A DNA stretch of 64,000 nt from Pseudomonas fluorescens. Its GTDB lineage: Bacteria > Pseudomonadota > Gammaproteobacteria > Pseudomonadales > Pseudomonadaceae. A program made the translations under genes and the position numbers. Of the stretch, positions 38,554-44,972 are shown piece by piece (the first letter of the stretch is position 1; every line of letters begins with the position of its first letter). The notes under the pieces were generated by a model, which worked only from the letters and a program-made list of their open reading frames with translations, did not search any database and had not been told where the DNA came from. The stretch covers positions 558,001-622,000 of the forward strand of contig NZ_CABVIR010000001.1 in assembly GCF_902498065.1 (NCBI RefSeq). Reading direction: 5' to 3'.

Positions 38554-39027
38554 ATGAACGCCTCGCAACGCGGTTTTACCTTGATCGAAGTCGTGGTGAC
38601 GCTGGCCCTGATCGGCTTGCTGGCCGGCATGGCCGCGCCGCTGACCGAGACCGTGGTGCGCCGGGGCAAAGAGCAGGAGTTGCGCACCGCGCTGTACCAG
38701 ATCCGCGATGCCATCGACGCCTACAAGCGTGCATTCGATGCCGGTTACATCGAGAAGTCACTGAACAGCAGCGGCTATCCGCCGAACCTGAAAGTGTTGG
38801 TGGACGGCGTGCGCGATGTGCGCAGCGCCAAGGGCGCCAAGTTCTATTTTCTGCGCCGCGTGCCTCATGACCCGCTGAAGCCGGTCAAGCGTGACGACGA
38901 CGGCGGCTGGGGCTTGCGCTCCTATGACAGCACGGCTCAAAACCCGCGCGAGGGCGAAGACGTCTTTGACGTTTACTCCCAGGCGCGCGGCAAGGGGCTT
39001 AACGGCATCGCCTACCGGGAGTGGTGA
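38554..39027 (+). CDS. Type II pseudopilin (first of three)
   Basis: 157 residues from ATG 38554. A very short leader (MNASQRG) is followed by FTLIEVVVTLALIGLLAGMA, the prepilin signature with Glu5. The body has ELRTALYQIRDAIDAYKRAF and a GYPPNLKVLVDGV segment like GspG-type pseudopilins, but also a longer C-terminal loop. It starts three bases after the secretin stop. Confidence 0.88.
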   Translation: MNASQRGFTLIEVVVTLALIGLLAGMAAPLTETVVRRGKEQELRTALYQIRDAIDAYKRAFDAGYIEKSLNSSGYPPNLKVLVDGVRDVRSAKGAKFYFLRRVPHDPLKPVKRDDDGGWGLRSYDSTAQNPREGEDVFDVYSQARGKGLNGIAYREW

Positions 39028-39031
39028 GTTT

Positions 39032-39406
39032 ATGCGTCGGGAAAAGGGTTTTACCCTGCTGGAACTGATGGTGGTCATGGCAATCATCGCGACCCTGATG
39101 ACCATCGCCTTGCCACGCTATTTCAACAGCCTTGAAGCCTCGAAAGAGACCACGCTGCGCCAGAGCCTGTCGGCGATGCGCGAAGCCCTGGATCACTACT
39201 ACGGCGACACCGGGCGCTATCCCGACTCCATCGAACAACTGGTGGAACAACGTTACCTGCGCAACCCGCCGATGGACCCGATTGCCGAACGCAAGGACCT
39301 CTGGGTCATGGTCGCGCCGCCGGATGGCGTACCGGGTGGGGTCGCCGATATCAAAAGCGGTGCCACAGGGAGGGCGCGTGATGGCAGCCTTTATTCCGAG
39401 TGGTAA
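39032..39406 (+). CDS. Type II pseudopilin (second of three)
   Basis: 124 residues from ATG 39032. Leader MRREKG, then FTLLELMVVMAIIATLMTIA with Glu5. The body ALDHYYGDTGRYPDSIEQLV and DPIAERKDLWVMVAPPDG resembles a small GspG-type pseudopilin. It follows the previous stop by four bases and overlaps the next gene by 26 bp. Confidence 0.88.
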   Translation: MRREKGFTLLELMVVMAIIATLMTIALPRYFNSLEASKETTLRQSLSAMREALDHYYGDTGRYPDSIEQLVEQRYLRNPPMDPIAERKDLWVMVAPPDGVPGGVADIKSGATGRARDGSLYSEW

Positions 39407-39920
39407 GCCTTCGAACGAGGGCGGTTTCACGTACCTGGGCGTGCTGTTCCTGATCATGCTGATGGGCATGGGCCTGGCCAGTGCCGGCGAGTTGTGGTCG
39501 ACCGCTTCGCGCCGCGATCGTGAGCGTCAGTTGCTCTGGGTCGGTACGCAATACGCCCAGGCCTTGCGCAGCTACTACCGCAGTTCGCCAGGTTTGGCCC
39601 AATACCCGAAAGCGCTGGAAGACCTGTTGCAGGACGAGCGTTTTCCCAGCCCCAAACACCATATCCGGCAGCTGTATCCGGACCCGATTGGCGGCGGCGA
39701 ATGGAGCCTGATGCGCGGTTTCGACGGGCGCATCACCGGCCTCAGCAGCGCCTCCACGGACAAGCCGCTCAAGCAGGCGGACTTCCCGACGCAGTGGTCG
39801 GACTTCACCGGCATGGCGAGTTACAAGGACTGGCAGTTCGTCGCCGAGAAAGCCTTTCTCGATGGCACATCGGGACCTGCCAAGGGCCAGTCGAAATTGC
39901 CTCAGGCGTTGCAGCCATGA
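39381..39920 (+). CDS. Type II pseudopilin (third, atypical)
   Basis: 179 residues from ATG 39381 (AGGGAGGG upstream). The leader ends in GG, followed by FTYLGVLFLIMLMGMGLASA. The helix is pilin-like but the usual Glu5 is replaced by Gly, as in GspK-type minor pseudopilins that sit at the tip. The body contains ERQLLWVGTQYAQALRSYYR and YPKALEDLLQDERFP. The stop overlaps the csgE start (ATGA). Confidence 0.82.
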   Translation: MAAFIPSGKPSNEGGFTYLGVLFLIMLMGMGLASAGELWSTASRRDRERQLLWVGTQYAQALRSYYRSSPGLAQYPKALEDLLQDERFPSPKHHIRQLYPDPIGGGEWSLMRGFDGRITGLSSASTDKPLKQADFPTQWSDFTGMASYKDWQFVAEKAFLDGTSGPAKGQSKLPQALQP

Positions 39921-40306
39921 ACAGATTCTGTGTGGCGGCGCTCCTGATGCTGATGTCGGCTGCCGCCCCGGCCGGCGAAGAAGACGAAATGATGGGTTTC
40001 ATCGTCGATGACACGATCTCGCATATCGGTCACGACTTTTACTACTCGTTCAGCGAACGCCTGCGCGCCACCAGCCCGATGGATTTCAACCTGGTGGTGC
40101 GCGAACGACCTTCGGCGCGCTGGGGCGCCCTGGTCACCGTGGAATATCAGCAGCGTCTGGTTTACCGGCGTTTTCTTCCGCCGAACACCGTGGAGCTCAA
40201 GGACGAGGCCTATGACGCCGCCGACTGGGTTCGCGGGCAGATCGTCCAGCGCAAGCTGGAAGCCATGTTGCAGGACACAACGGACCTTGAGAGGGACGAA
40301 TTATGA
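39917..40306 (+). CDS. csgE: Curli secretion-specificity factor CsgE
   Basis: 129 residues. Signal peptide (MNRFCVAALLMLMSAAAPA) then a CsgE-type sequence: GFIVDDTISHIGHDFYYSFS, VVRERPSARWGALVTVEYQQ and LVYRRFLPPNTVEL. CsgE caps the CsgG channel from the periplasm and selects curlin subunits. The ATG lies inside the stop codon region of the last pseudopilin (39917 versus stop 39918-39920), so curli and pseudopilin genes are translationally coupled. Confidence 0.92.
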   Translation: MNRFCVAALLMLMSAAAPAGEEDEMMGFIVDDTISHIGHDFYYSFSERLRATSPMDFNLVVRERPSARWGALVTVEYQQRLVYRRFLPPNTVELKDEAYDAADWVRGQIVQRKLEAMLQDTTDLERDEL

Positions 40307-40737
40307 AAACAACAACGTTCTCGCAGCGCCGCCTGTTTTCCAGGGCAGGCATCTGGTTACTCGGGCTCGGCAGTTGTGGCCTGGTCCAGGCCACCGAGTT
40401 GGTCTATACGCCCATCAATCCGTCGTTTGGCGGTAACCCGTTGAACGGGACCTGGCTGCTCAACAACGCCCAGGCGCAAAACGACTACGACGATCCCGAC
40501 TTGAAAAAACGCACCGCTGCGGCCGGGACGTCGGCGCTGGAGCGGTTCACCAGTCAGTTGCAATCACGGCTGCTCGGTCAGTTGCTGGACAACATCTCCG
40601 CGGGCAACACCGGGAGCCTGACCACCGACGCTTTTATCGTCAACGTGGTCGACGACTCCGGGCAATTGACCATCGTCGTGACCGACCGAGCGACCGGTGA
40701 AGTCTCCGAAATTCAGGTAAGCGGCCTGGCCCCTTGA
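40303..40737 (+). CDS. csgF: Curli assembly factor CsgF
   Basis: 144 residues. After a signal peptide (GIWLLGLGSCGLVQA) come ELVYTPINPSFGGNPLNGTW and LLNNAQAQN, the N-terminal signature by which CsgF binds the CsgG constriction. The rest (LERFTSQLQSRLLGQLLDNI, IVVTDRATGEVSEIQV) is family-typical. It anchors the nucleator CsgB at the cell surface. It overlaps csgE by four bases. Confidence 0.94.
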   Translation: MKTTTFSQRRLFSRAGIWLLGLGSCGLVQATELVYTPINPSFGGNPLNGTWLLNNAQAQNDYDDPDLKKRTAAAGTSALERFTSQLQSRLLGQLLDNISAGNTGSLTTDAFIVNVVDDSGQLTIVVTDRATGEVSEIQVSGLAP

Positions 40738-40767
40738 CGGGATTCGGGTTGATGGGGAGTGAAGGAC

Positions 40768-41631
40768 ATGAAAAAAATAATAGTGCTAGGGCTGATGTTG
40801 GCGGCGTTACAAGGGTGCAGTCTGCGCGACCCGATCGGGGCTGAGCAGGACACCGAAACCCCGACGCTGACCCCGAGGGCTTCGACCTACTACGACTTGA
40901 TCAACATGCCGCGACCCAAGGGCCGGTTGATGGCGGTGGTGTACGGTTTTCGCGACCAGACCGGTCAGTACAAACCGACGCCGGCCAGTTCGTTTTCCAC
41001 CAGCGTCACCCAGGGCGCGGCGAGCATGCTGATGGATGCATTGCAAGCCAGCGGCTGGTTTGTGGTGCTGGAACGCGAAGGGCTGCAGAACCTGCTGACC
41101 GAGCGCAAGATCATCCGCGCCTCGCAGAAAAAACCGAACACACCGGTGAATATCCAGGGTGAACTGCCGCCGCTGCAAGCAGCGAACATGATGCTCGAGG
41201 GCGGGATCATTGCCTACGACACCAACGTGAAAAGCGGCGGGGAAGGGGCGCGCTACCTGGGTATCGATATATCGCGGGAGTATCGGGTGGATCAGGTCAC
41301 GGTGAACCTGCGTGCGGTGGATGTGCGCAGCGGGCAGGTGCTGGCCAATGTGATGACCAGCAAGACCATTTACTCCGTGGGGCGTAGTGCCGGGGTGTTC
41401 AAGTTTATCGAGTTCAAGAAGCTGCTCGAGGCCGAGGTCGGCTACACCACCAACGAACCGGCGCAGTTGTGTGTGTTGTCGGCGATCGAAGCGGCGGTGG
41501 GGCATCTGTTGGCGCAGGGGATCGAGCGGCATTTGTGGCAGGTGGCGGGGGATAATTCGCCGCAGAGCAGTGAGACACTTGATCGGTATCTGACTCAGAA
41601 CAAGGTTGTGCCTGAGGGTGAGGACGAGTAA
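40768..41631 (+). CDS. csgG: Curli outer-membrane channel CsgG
   Basis: 287 residues from ATG 40768 (GGGGAG upstream; a GTG at 40759 is in frame but less likely). Lipobox LQGC gives an acylated Cys17. Recognisable CsgG blocks are YGFRDQTGQYKPTPASSFST, SGWFVVLEREGLQNLLTERK, GGIIAYDTNVKSGGEGARYL, and NLRAVDVRSGQVLANVMTSK. CsgG forms the nonameric outer-membrane pore for curlin export. It is the last gene of the 31.9-41.6 kb operon. Confidence 0.95.
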   Translation: MKKIIVLGLMLAALQGCSLRDPIGAEQDTETPTLTPRASTYYDLINMPRPKGRLMAVVYGFRDQTGQYKPTPASSFSTSVTQGAASMLMDALQASGWFVVLEREGLQNLLTERKIIRASQKKPNTPVNIQGELPPLQAANMMLEGGIIAYDTNVKSGGEGARYLGIDISREYRVDQVTVNLRAVDVRSGQVLANVMTSKTIYSVGRSAGVFKFIEFKKLLEAEVGYTTNEPAQLCVLSAIEAAVGHLLAQGIERHLWQVAGDNSPQSSETLDRYLTQNKVVPEGEDE

Positions 41632-41638
41632 ACCGAGG

Positions 41639-41807
41639 CGGCCTTCGGGCCGACCTGGTTCTTGCAGATGTACCCGATTCAAAACTGTGTGAGCGAGCCT
41701 GCTCGCGAAGGCGGCCTGACAGCCGACCTGTTCTCGTGGATGTACCCGGAACCCTGTGGGAGCGGGCTTGCCCGCGAAGGCGGCCTGATAGCCGACCTAT
41801 ATTTTGT
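41639..41807. repeat. Tandem REP-like repeats after csgG
   Basis: Two roughly 70-bp direct repeats, at about 41669-41736 and 41737-41807, share GATGTACCCG, a GAGCG-GC-TGC-CGCGAAGG core and GCGGCCTGA-AGCCGACCT. A shorter copy of the last part, which can fold as a hairpin (CGGCCTTCGGGCCG), stands at 41639-41652 and may act in termination. Confidence 0.75.
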
Positions 41808-41839
41808 TGACCAAGTACATATCCATTCCTGCAGTAACG

Positions 41840-42110
41840 GCCACTTATGGTTTCGCCCTTACGGCGAGTCACTTTTGACAAACGCCCGGAATGCCGGCCC
41901 AGACAAAAGTAACCAAAAAGTCTCGCCCCAAGCGTCCGGCCCCTCGCTCCGGTCCTGCTCCGTGGGCCCGCCGCGATCGGCCATCCCTGGCCGTGCGCGG
42001 CTAACCCGGCATCCTTGCCGGGTTACCACTGCGCAGAACCTCCACTCGGCCTCCCGAAGGGGCGGGCAGATCAAGATCAAAAGCTCACGCGAGCTTCTGC
42101 GGTACACGAT
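41840..42110. repeat. Probable Pseudomonas intergenic repeat, no gene
   Basis: The stretch GGTTTCGCCCTTACGGCGAG with CACTTTTGACAAACGCCCGGA, then GACAAAAGTAACC, resembles a dispersed non-coding repeat common in fluorescent Pseudomonas genomes. An internal inverted repeat AACCCGGCATCC/TTGCCGGGTT lies near 42003-42022. No open frame looks real. The assignment as a genome-wide repeat is from memory. Confidence 0.45.
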
Positions 42111-42114
42111 TCTC

Positions 42115-42197
42115 TGTAGGAGCTGGCTTGCCAGCGATGGCGGCCTCATTGACGATGCAAATCTTATGGTCCCATCGCTGGCAAGCCAGCTCCTACA
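42115..42197. repeat. REP doublet
   Basis: TGTAGGAGCTGGCTTGCCAG at 42115-42134, continuing CGATGGCGG, is mirrored by CCCATCGCTGGCAAGCCAGC at 42171-42190 and TCCTACA. It forms a long hairpin. Confidence 0.85.
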
Positions 42198-42297
42198 AAG
42201 TGTGAGTCGCCGGCTACATCGTCTTGCGCCGTTGCCTACAACTACGCCAGAATCCGCCGGCTTGTGTGCTTTGGTCCTGATCTCTATCGTTGCCGCG

Positions 42298-42332
42298 TCG
42301 CTGCCAATTCAGCGATCGGGTTTAGCAGCTCG
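42298..42332 (+). ncRNA. Second C4-antisense-RNA-like hairpin pair
   Basis: Hairpin 1 (TCGCTG-CCAATT-CAGCGA, 42298-42315) is identical to that at 1679. Hairpin 2 pairs CGGG (42317-42320) with CTCG (42329-42332) around TTTAGCAG. TTAGCAG is perfectly complementary to CTGCTAA at 42456-42462 in the leader of the next gene. Compared with the first copy, loop and target have both changed while remaining complementary. No clear terminator follows this copy. Confidence 0.55.
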
Positions 42333-42405
42333 TTCAATATCAAGGCACGCCAGTGTCACCTTCTGATCCTTCCTCGCAAATATTGCGTAGGCAGGTCTAC
42401 GTTAT

Positions 42406-42481
42406 GGTGGCTGTGCGTGGGGCACTTCGGTGCGCCGGGTTCCTTGATCCCTGGTCTGCTAACCCGCGTACAGTCGCCACC
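42406..42481 (+). promoter_or_regulatory. Structured leader of the second DUF6124 gene
   Basis: An outer stem GGTGGC (42406-42411) / GCCACC (42476-42481) encloses a UUCG-capped hairpin (GGGGCAC-TTCG-GTGCGCC) and the target CTGCTAA (42456-42462). Relative to 1769-1839 the UUCG stem has swapped base pairs at the same positions and keeps the same single mismatch. Confidence 0.55.
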
Positions 42482-42532
42482 CCTTTGTTTAGCAGCAACG
42501 TGTGGCGGCTCCATTGATCAAGGAGCTTCACC

Positions 42533-42862
42533 ATGCCAAAACCAACCCCAAATCCCCCCGAATCAGACACCAAAAGCAACCCCACCAACCCTGCTTCCAA
42601 CCTCCACCTGAAACCCACCCTCCTAAAATCCTGCGCTCCCCACAATCCCAGCAACATGTTTTTCATCGCCCCGGATATCGACACCGAAAGCCTGTTGGCC
42701 CACGCCTGTGAGTCACTGGCGTCGGCGAGTGTCATGGCCAGTGATTTCGCGGTGTTTCTGGACGGGCCGCAGCGCAGTCTGTTGTTGGGCATCCAGCAGG
42801 TGATCATGCTGGCGGATCTGGCGGTGAATCGGGCGCTGGATAACCTTGATCCGCAGGAGTAG
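42533..42862 (+). CDS. DUF6124 family small protein (second copy)
   Basis: 109 residues, ATG 42533, with AAGGAGC upstream. It shares MFFIAPDIDTESLLAHACES-type, LASASVMASDF and LLGIQQVIMLADLAVNRALD segments with the 1895-2206 product, and ends the same way (DPQE). The N-terminal third differs and is rich in Pro, Asn and Lys. It has its own structured leader and terminator. Function unknown. Confidence 0.78.
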   Translation: MPKPTPNPPESDTKSNPTNPASNLHLKPTLLKSCAPHNPSNMFFIAPDIDTESLLAHACESLASASVMASDFAVFLDGPQRSLLLGIQQVIMLADLAVNRALDNLDPQE

Positions 42863-42887
42863 CGGCAGGTCGACCGCGTTATCGTTC

Positions 42888-42912
42888 ATCGCTGGCAAGC
42901 CAGCGCTTACAG
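42888..42912. repeat. Single REP element
   Basis: CATCGCTGGCAAGCCAGCGC with TTACA is one half of the usual Pseudomonas REP doublet. Confidence 0.7.
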
Positions 42913-42926
42913 AAAAGGGTTAGCCA

Positions 42927-42966
42927 TAAAAAAACCGCGACCTCCATCAAGGGCCGCGGTTTTTTG
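42927..42966. terminator. Bidirectional intrinsic terminator
   Basis: AAAAAAACCGCG and CGCGGTTTTTT flank a 16-base centre. A on one side and T on the other make it work in both directions, serving the convergent DUF6124 and csgA genes. Confidence 0.85.
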
Positions 42967-42977
42967 TACCTCCGCAA

Positions 42978-44423
42978 TTACTGCTGCAACACCGTCGCCC
43001 GGTTATCCGAACCCATCTGTTGAATGGTCGCCATCTGCGTCACGCCACTCTGATCGACATTGGCAATGTTCCCGGTGCCGCCCTGGGTTACATACGCTAC
43101 GTTCATGGTGTCAGCCTGTTTCAGGGTGATCTGGTTATCGCTGCCCCACTGATTGGTGTACGCCTGGTTACCGGTGCCGGACTGGTCGAACGCGGTGCTG
43201 TTGCCCGTACCGTTGCTGCTGCCTTCGGCCCGGTTGGCGGTGCCGCGTTGATCGGCGATGAGGATGTTGTCGCTGCCGTTCTGGTCGAAGTACAGCTCGT
43301 TGTAGCTGTCGGCCTGGCTGACCGTGGTTTTGTTGCCGGTGCCGGTCTGGTTGGTCGTCATGATGTGGCCGACGCCATCCTGGGTGAAGTTGGCGATGTT
43401 GGCGCTGCCGGTCTGGTTGATGGTTGCCCGTTGGTTGCTGCCGAACTGGCCACCTTTTTGCGGGCCTTTCCAGTTGCTGGCGTAGACCTTGTTGTCGTTG
43501 CCCACCGAAGTCGCGGTGAGCGAGTGGCCTTCGCCGGTCTGGTAGGTGAAGTGCGTGTTACCCGTGCCTGTCTGGTACAGCGCGATGGTCGAGCCGGTGG
43601 ATTCGAACTGGTCGGCGTAGATCGCGTTGAGGTCGCCGACCTGGAACACCTGGGCGGTGTTGTTTTCGCCGAAGCTTTGGTCAACCACGGTTTCGTTGGT
43701 CAGGCCGATCTGGTCGACAGTGGCCATGCTGCCGGTTTGTCCGTCCTGCCAGACTTCGGTGCCATTGCCGTCGCCGAGCTGGTTGATCGACAGGTTGCCG
43801 CCGTCGCCGTTGCGCTGGTCGCCGTAGGCATAGTTGTTGGTGCCGGTCTGGTTGATGTCGATCTGGCCGCCGATGTGGTTGATCTGCTCGGCGGTGGCGT
43901 AGTTGGTGCTGCCGTACTGGATGATCACCGCCGTATTGGCGATGCCGAGCTGGATCTGTTCGATGTAGGCTTCGTTGCTGTCGCCGAACTGGAAGGTTTG
44001 ACCGGTAGTGCCCTCCTGGCTGTCCTGATAGACAAACGAAAAGTTGCCGGTGCCTTGCTGTTGTTGCAGCACTTCGCCACCGCCCACACCGATCGACTGG
44101 CTGGCGTGGCTGGTGTTGAAGCTGCCGGTCTGCTGCTGGGTGATGGTGCTGTTGTTCTCGAACAATTGCTCGGCGTAACCGGCGTTGTATTCGCCGACCT
44201 GGTTCTGGTCGATGGTGCTGGTGGCCGAGTCTTGCACGGCGGCCGCATCGTTGCCCTGGCCAAGTTGCTGCTGGGTGGCGGTGCTGAAGGGGGCCAGGGT
44301 CTGTTTCACGTCGGCGACGTTGGCGGTGCCGACCTGGTCCTGGCTGGAAATGCTGTCGTCGGCCAACGCCTGGGCACTGACAATGACCAGGATGGCGGCG
44401 GTGAGGGGCGTCAGTTTGAACAT
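42978..44423 (-). CDS. csgA: CsgA-like major curlin with many repeats
   Basis: 481 residues. Signal peptide (LTAAILVIVSAQALA) then about 20 imperfect curlin repeats of about 22-23 residues with regularly spaced Gln and Asn, for example VDQIGLTNETVVDQSFGENN, ITLKQADTMNVAYVTQGGTG and ATIQQMGSDNRATVLQQ at the end. Such repeats stack into amyloid fibres outside the cell. The chain is three times longer than E. coli CsgA (five repeats). It is last in a minus-strand unit with csgB and two secreted proteins. Its secretion genes csgEFG lie in the convergent operon. Confidence 0.9.
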   Translation of the reverse strand: MFKLTPLTAAILVIVSAQALADDSISSQDQVGTANVADVKQTLAPFSTATQQQLGQGNDAAAVQDSATSTIDQNQVGEYNAGYAEQLFENNSTITQQQTGSFNTSHASQSIGVGGGEVLQQQQGTGNFSFVYQDSQEGTTGQTFQFGDSNEAYIEQIQLGIANTAVIIQYGSTNYATAEQINHIGGQIDINQTGTNNYAYGDQRNGDGGNLSINQLGDGNGTEVWQDGQTGSMATVDQIGLTNETVVDQSFGENNTAQVFQVGDLNAIYADQFESTGSTIALYQTGTGNTHFTYQTGEGHSLTATSVGNDNKVYASNWKGPQKGGQFGSNQRATINQTGSANIANFTQDGVGHIMTTNQTGTGNKTTVSQADSYNELYFDQNGSDNILIADQRGTANRAEGSSNGTGNSTAFDQSGTGNQAYTNQWGSDNQITLKQADTMNVAYVTQGGTGNIANVDQSGVTQMATIQQMGSDNRATVLQQ

Positions 44424-44451
44424 GATGAAACCTCCAGGGTGGTGCAGTGCT

Positions 44452-44913
44452 TTAGCGGTATTGTTTGACCGAAACGCTCATGCCGTTTCCGGACTGGGTC
44501 ACGGCGCTGGAAAGCCCCGTGCCGGCCTGGTCGATGCTGGCGTCGTTGTTATTGCCGTTCTGGGAAATCTGCGCGCGGTTCTGGCTGCCGTTCTGCGTGA
44601 TCGAGGCTGAGTTGCCGGAACCTTGCTGAGTGATCATTGCCATCAGGTCGCTGCCTTGTTGCAGGATGTACGCTTCCTGATTGCTCCCCGACTGGACGAT
44701 GGTGCCGAGCAGCGACTGGCCGTTCTGTTGCAGCAGCGCCACGTTGGCCTGGCCGTTCTGGTCGATCAGCGCGTGCTGGCCGATGGGCGGTGGCAACTCG
44801 CCGAGGTCGGTGCCGGGGCCCAGGTCGTCGTTCTCCATCAGATCGTCGGCGCGCACGCCCGCGCTGCTGCAGAGCAGAAGCAGGCAGAGCAGGGCGGCGG
44901 TCGACGTTTTCAT
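44452..44913 (-). CDS. csgB: CsgB-like curli nucleator
   Basis: 153 residues from ATG 44913 (AAAGGACAG upstream). Signal peptide (LLCLLLLCSSAGVRA), an acidic linker, then about five curlin repeats (ALIDQNGQANVALLQQNGQS, MITQQGSGNSASITQNGSQN, AQISQNGNNNDASIDQ), ending in VSVKQYR. The small size, the position before csgA and the C-terminal VKQYR-type end, as in E. coli CsgB, support a nucleator role. Confidence 0.87.
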   Translation of the reverse strand: MKTSTAALLCLLLLCSSAGVRADDLMENDDLGPGTDLGELPPPIGQHALIDQNGQANVALLQQNGQSLLGTIVQSGSNQEAYILQQGSDLMAMITQQGSGNSASITQNGSQNRAQISQNGNNNDASIDQAGTGLSSAVTQSGNGMSVSVKQYR

Positions 44914-44972
44914 GAGGCTGTCCTTTAGCAGGAGGCCTGCCCCATCGGCCACGTGACCGATGGGGCAAGGGC

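Noticed and set aside
43020..44468. Plus-strand open frame of 482 codons opposite csgA
   Set aside because: It mirrors the curlin repeats; the minus-strand protein has a signal peptide and curlin pattern.
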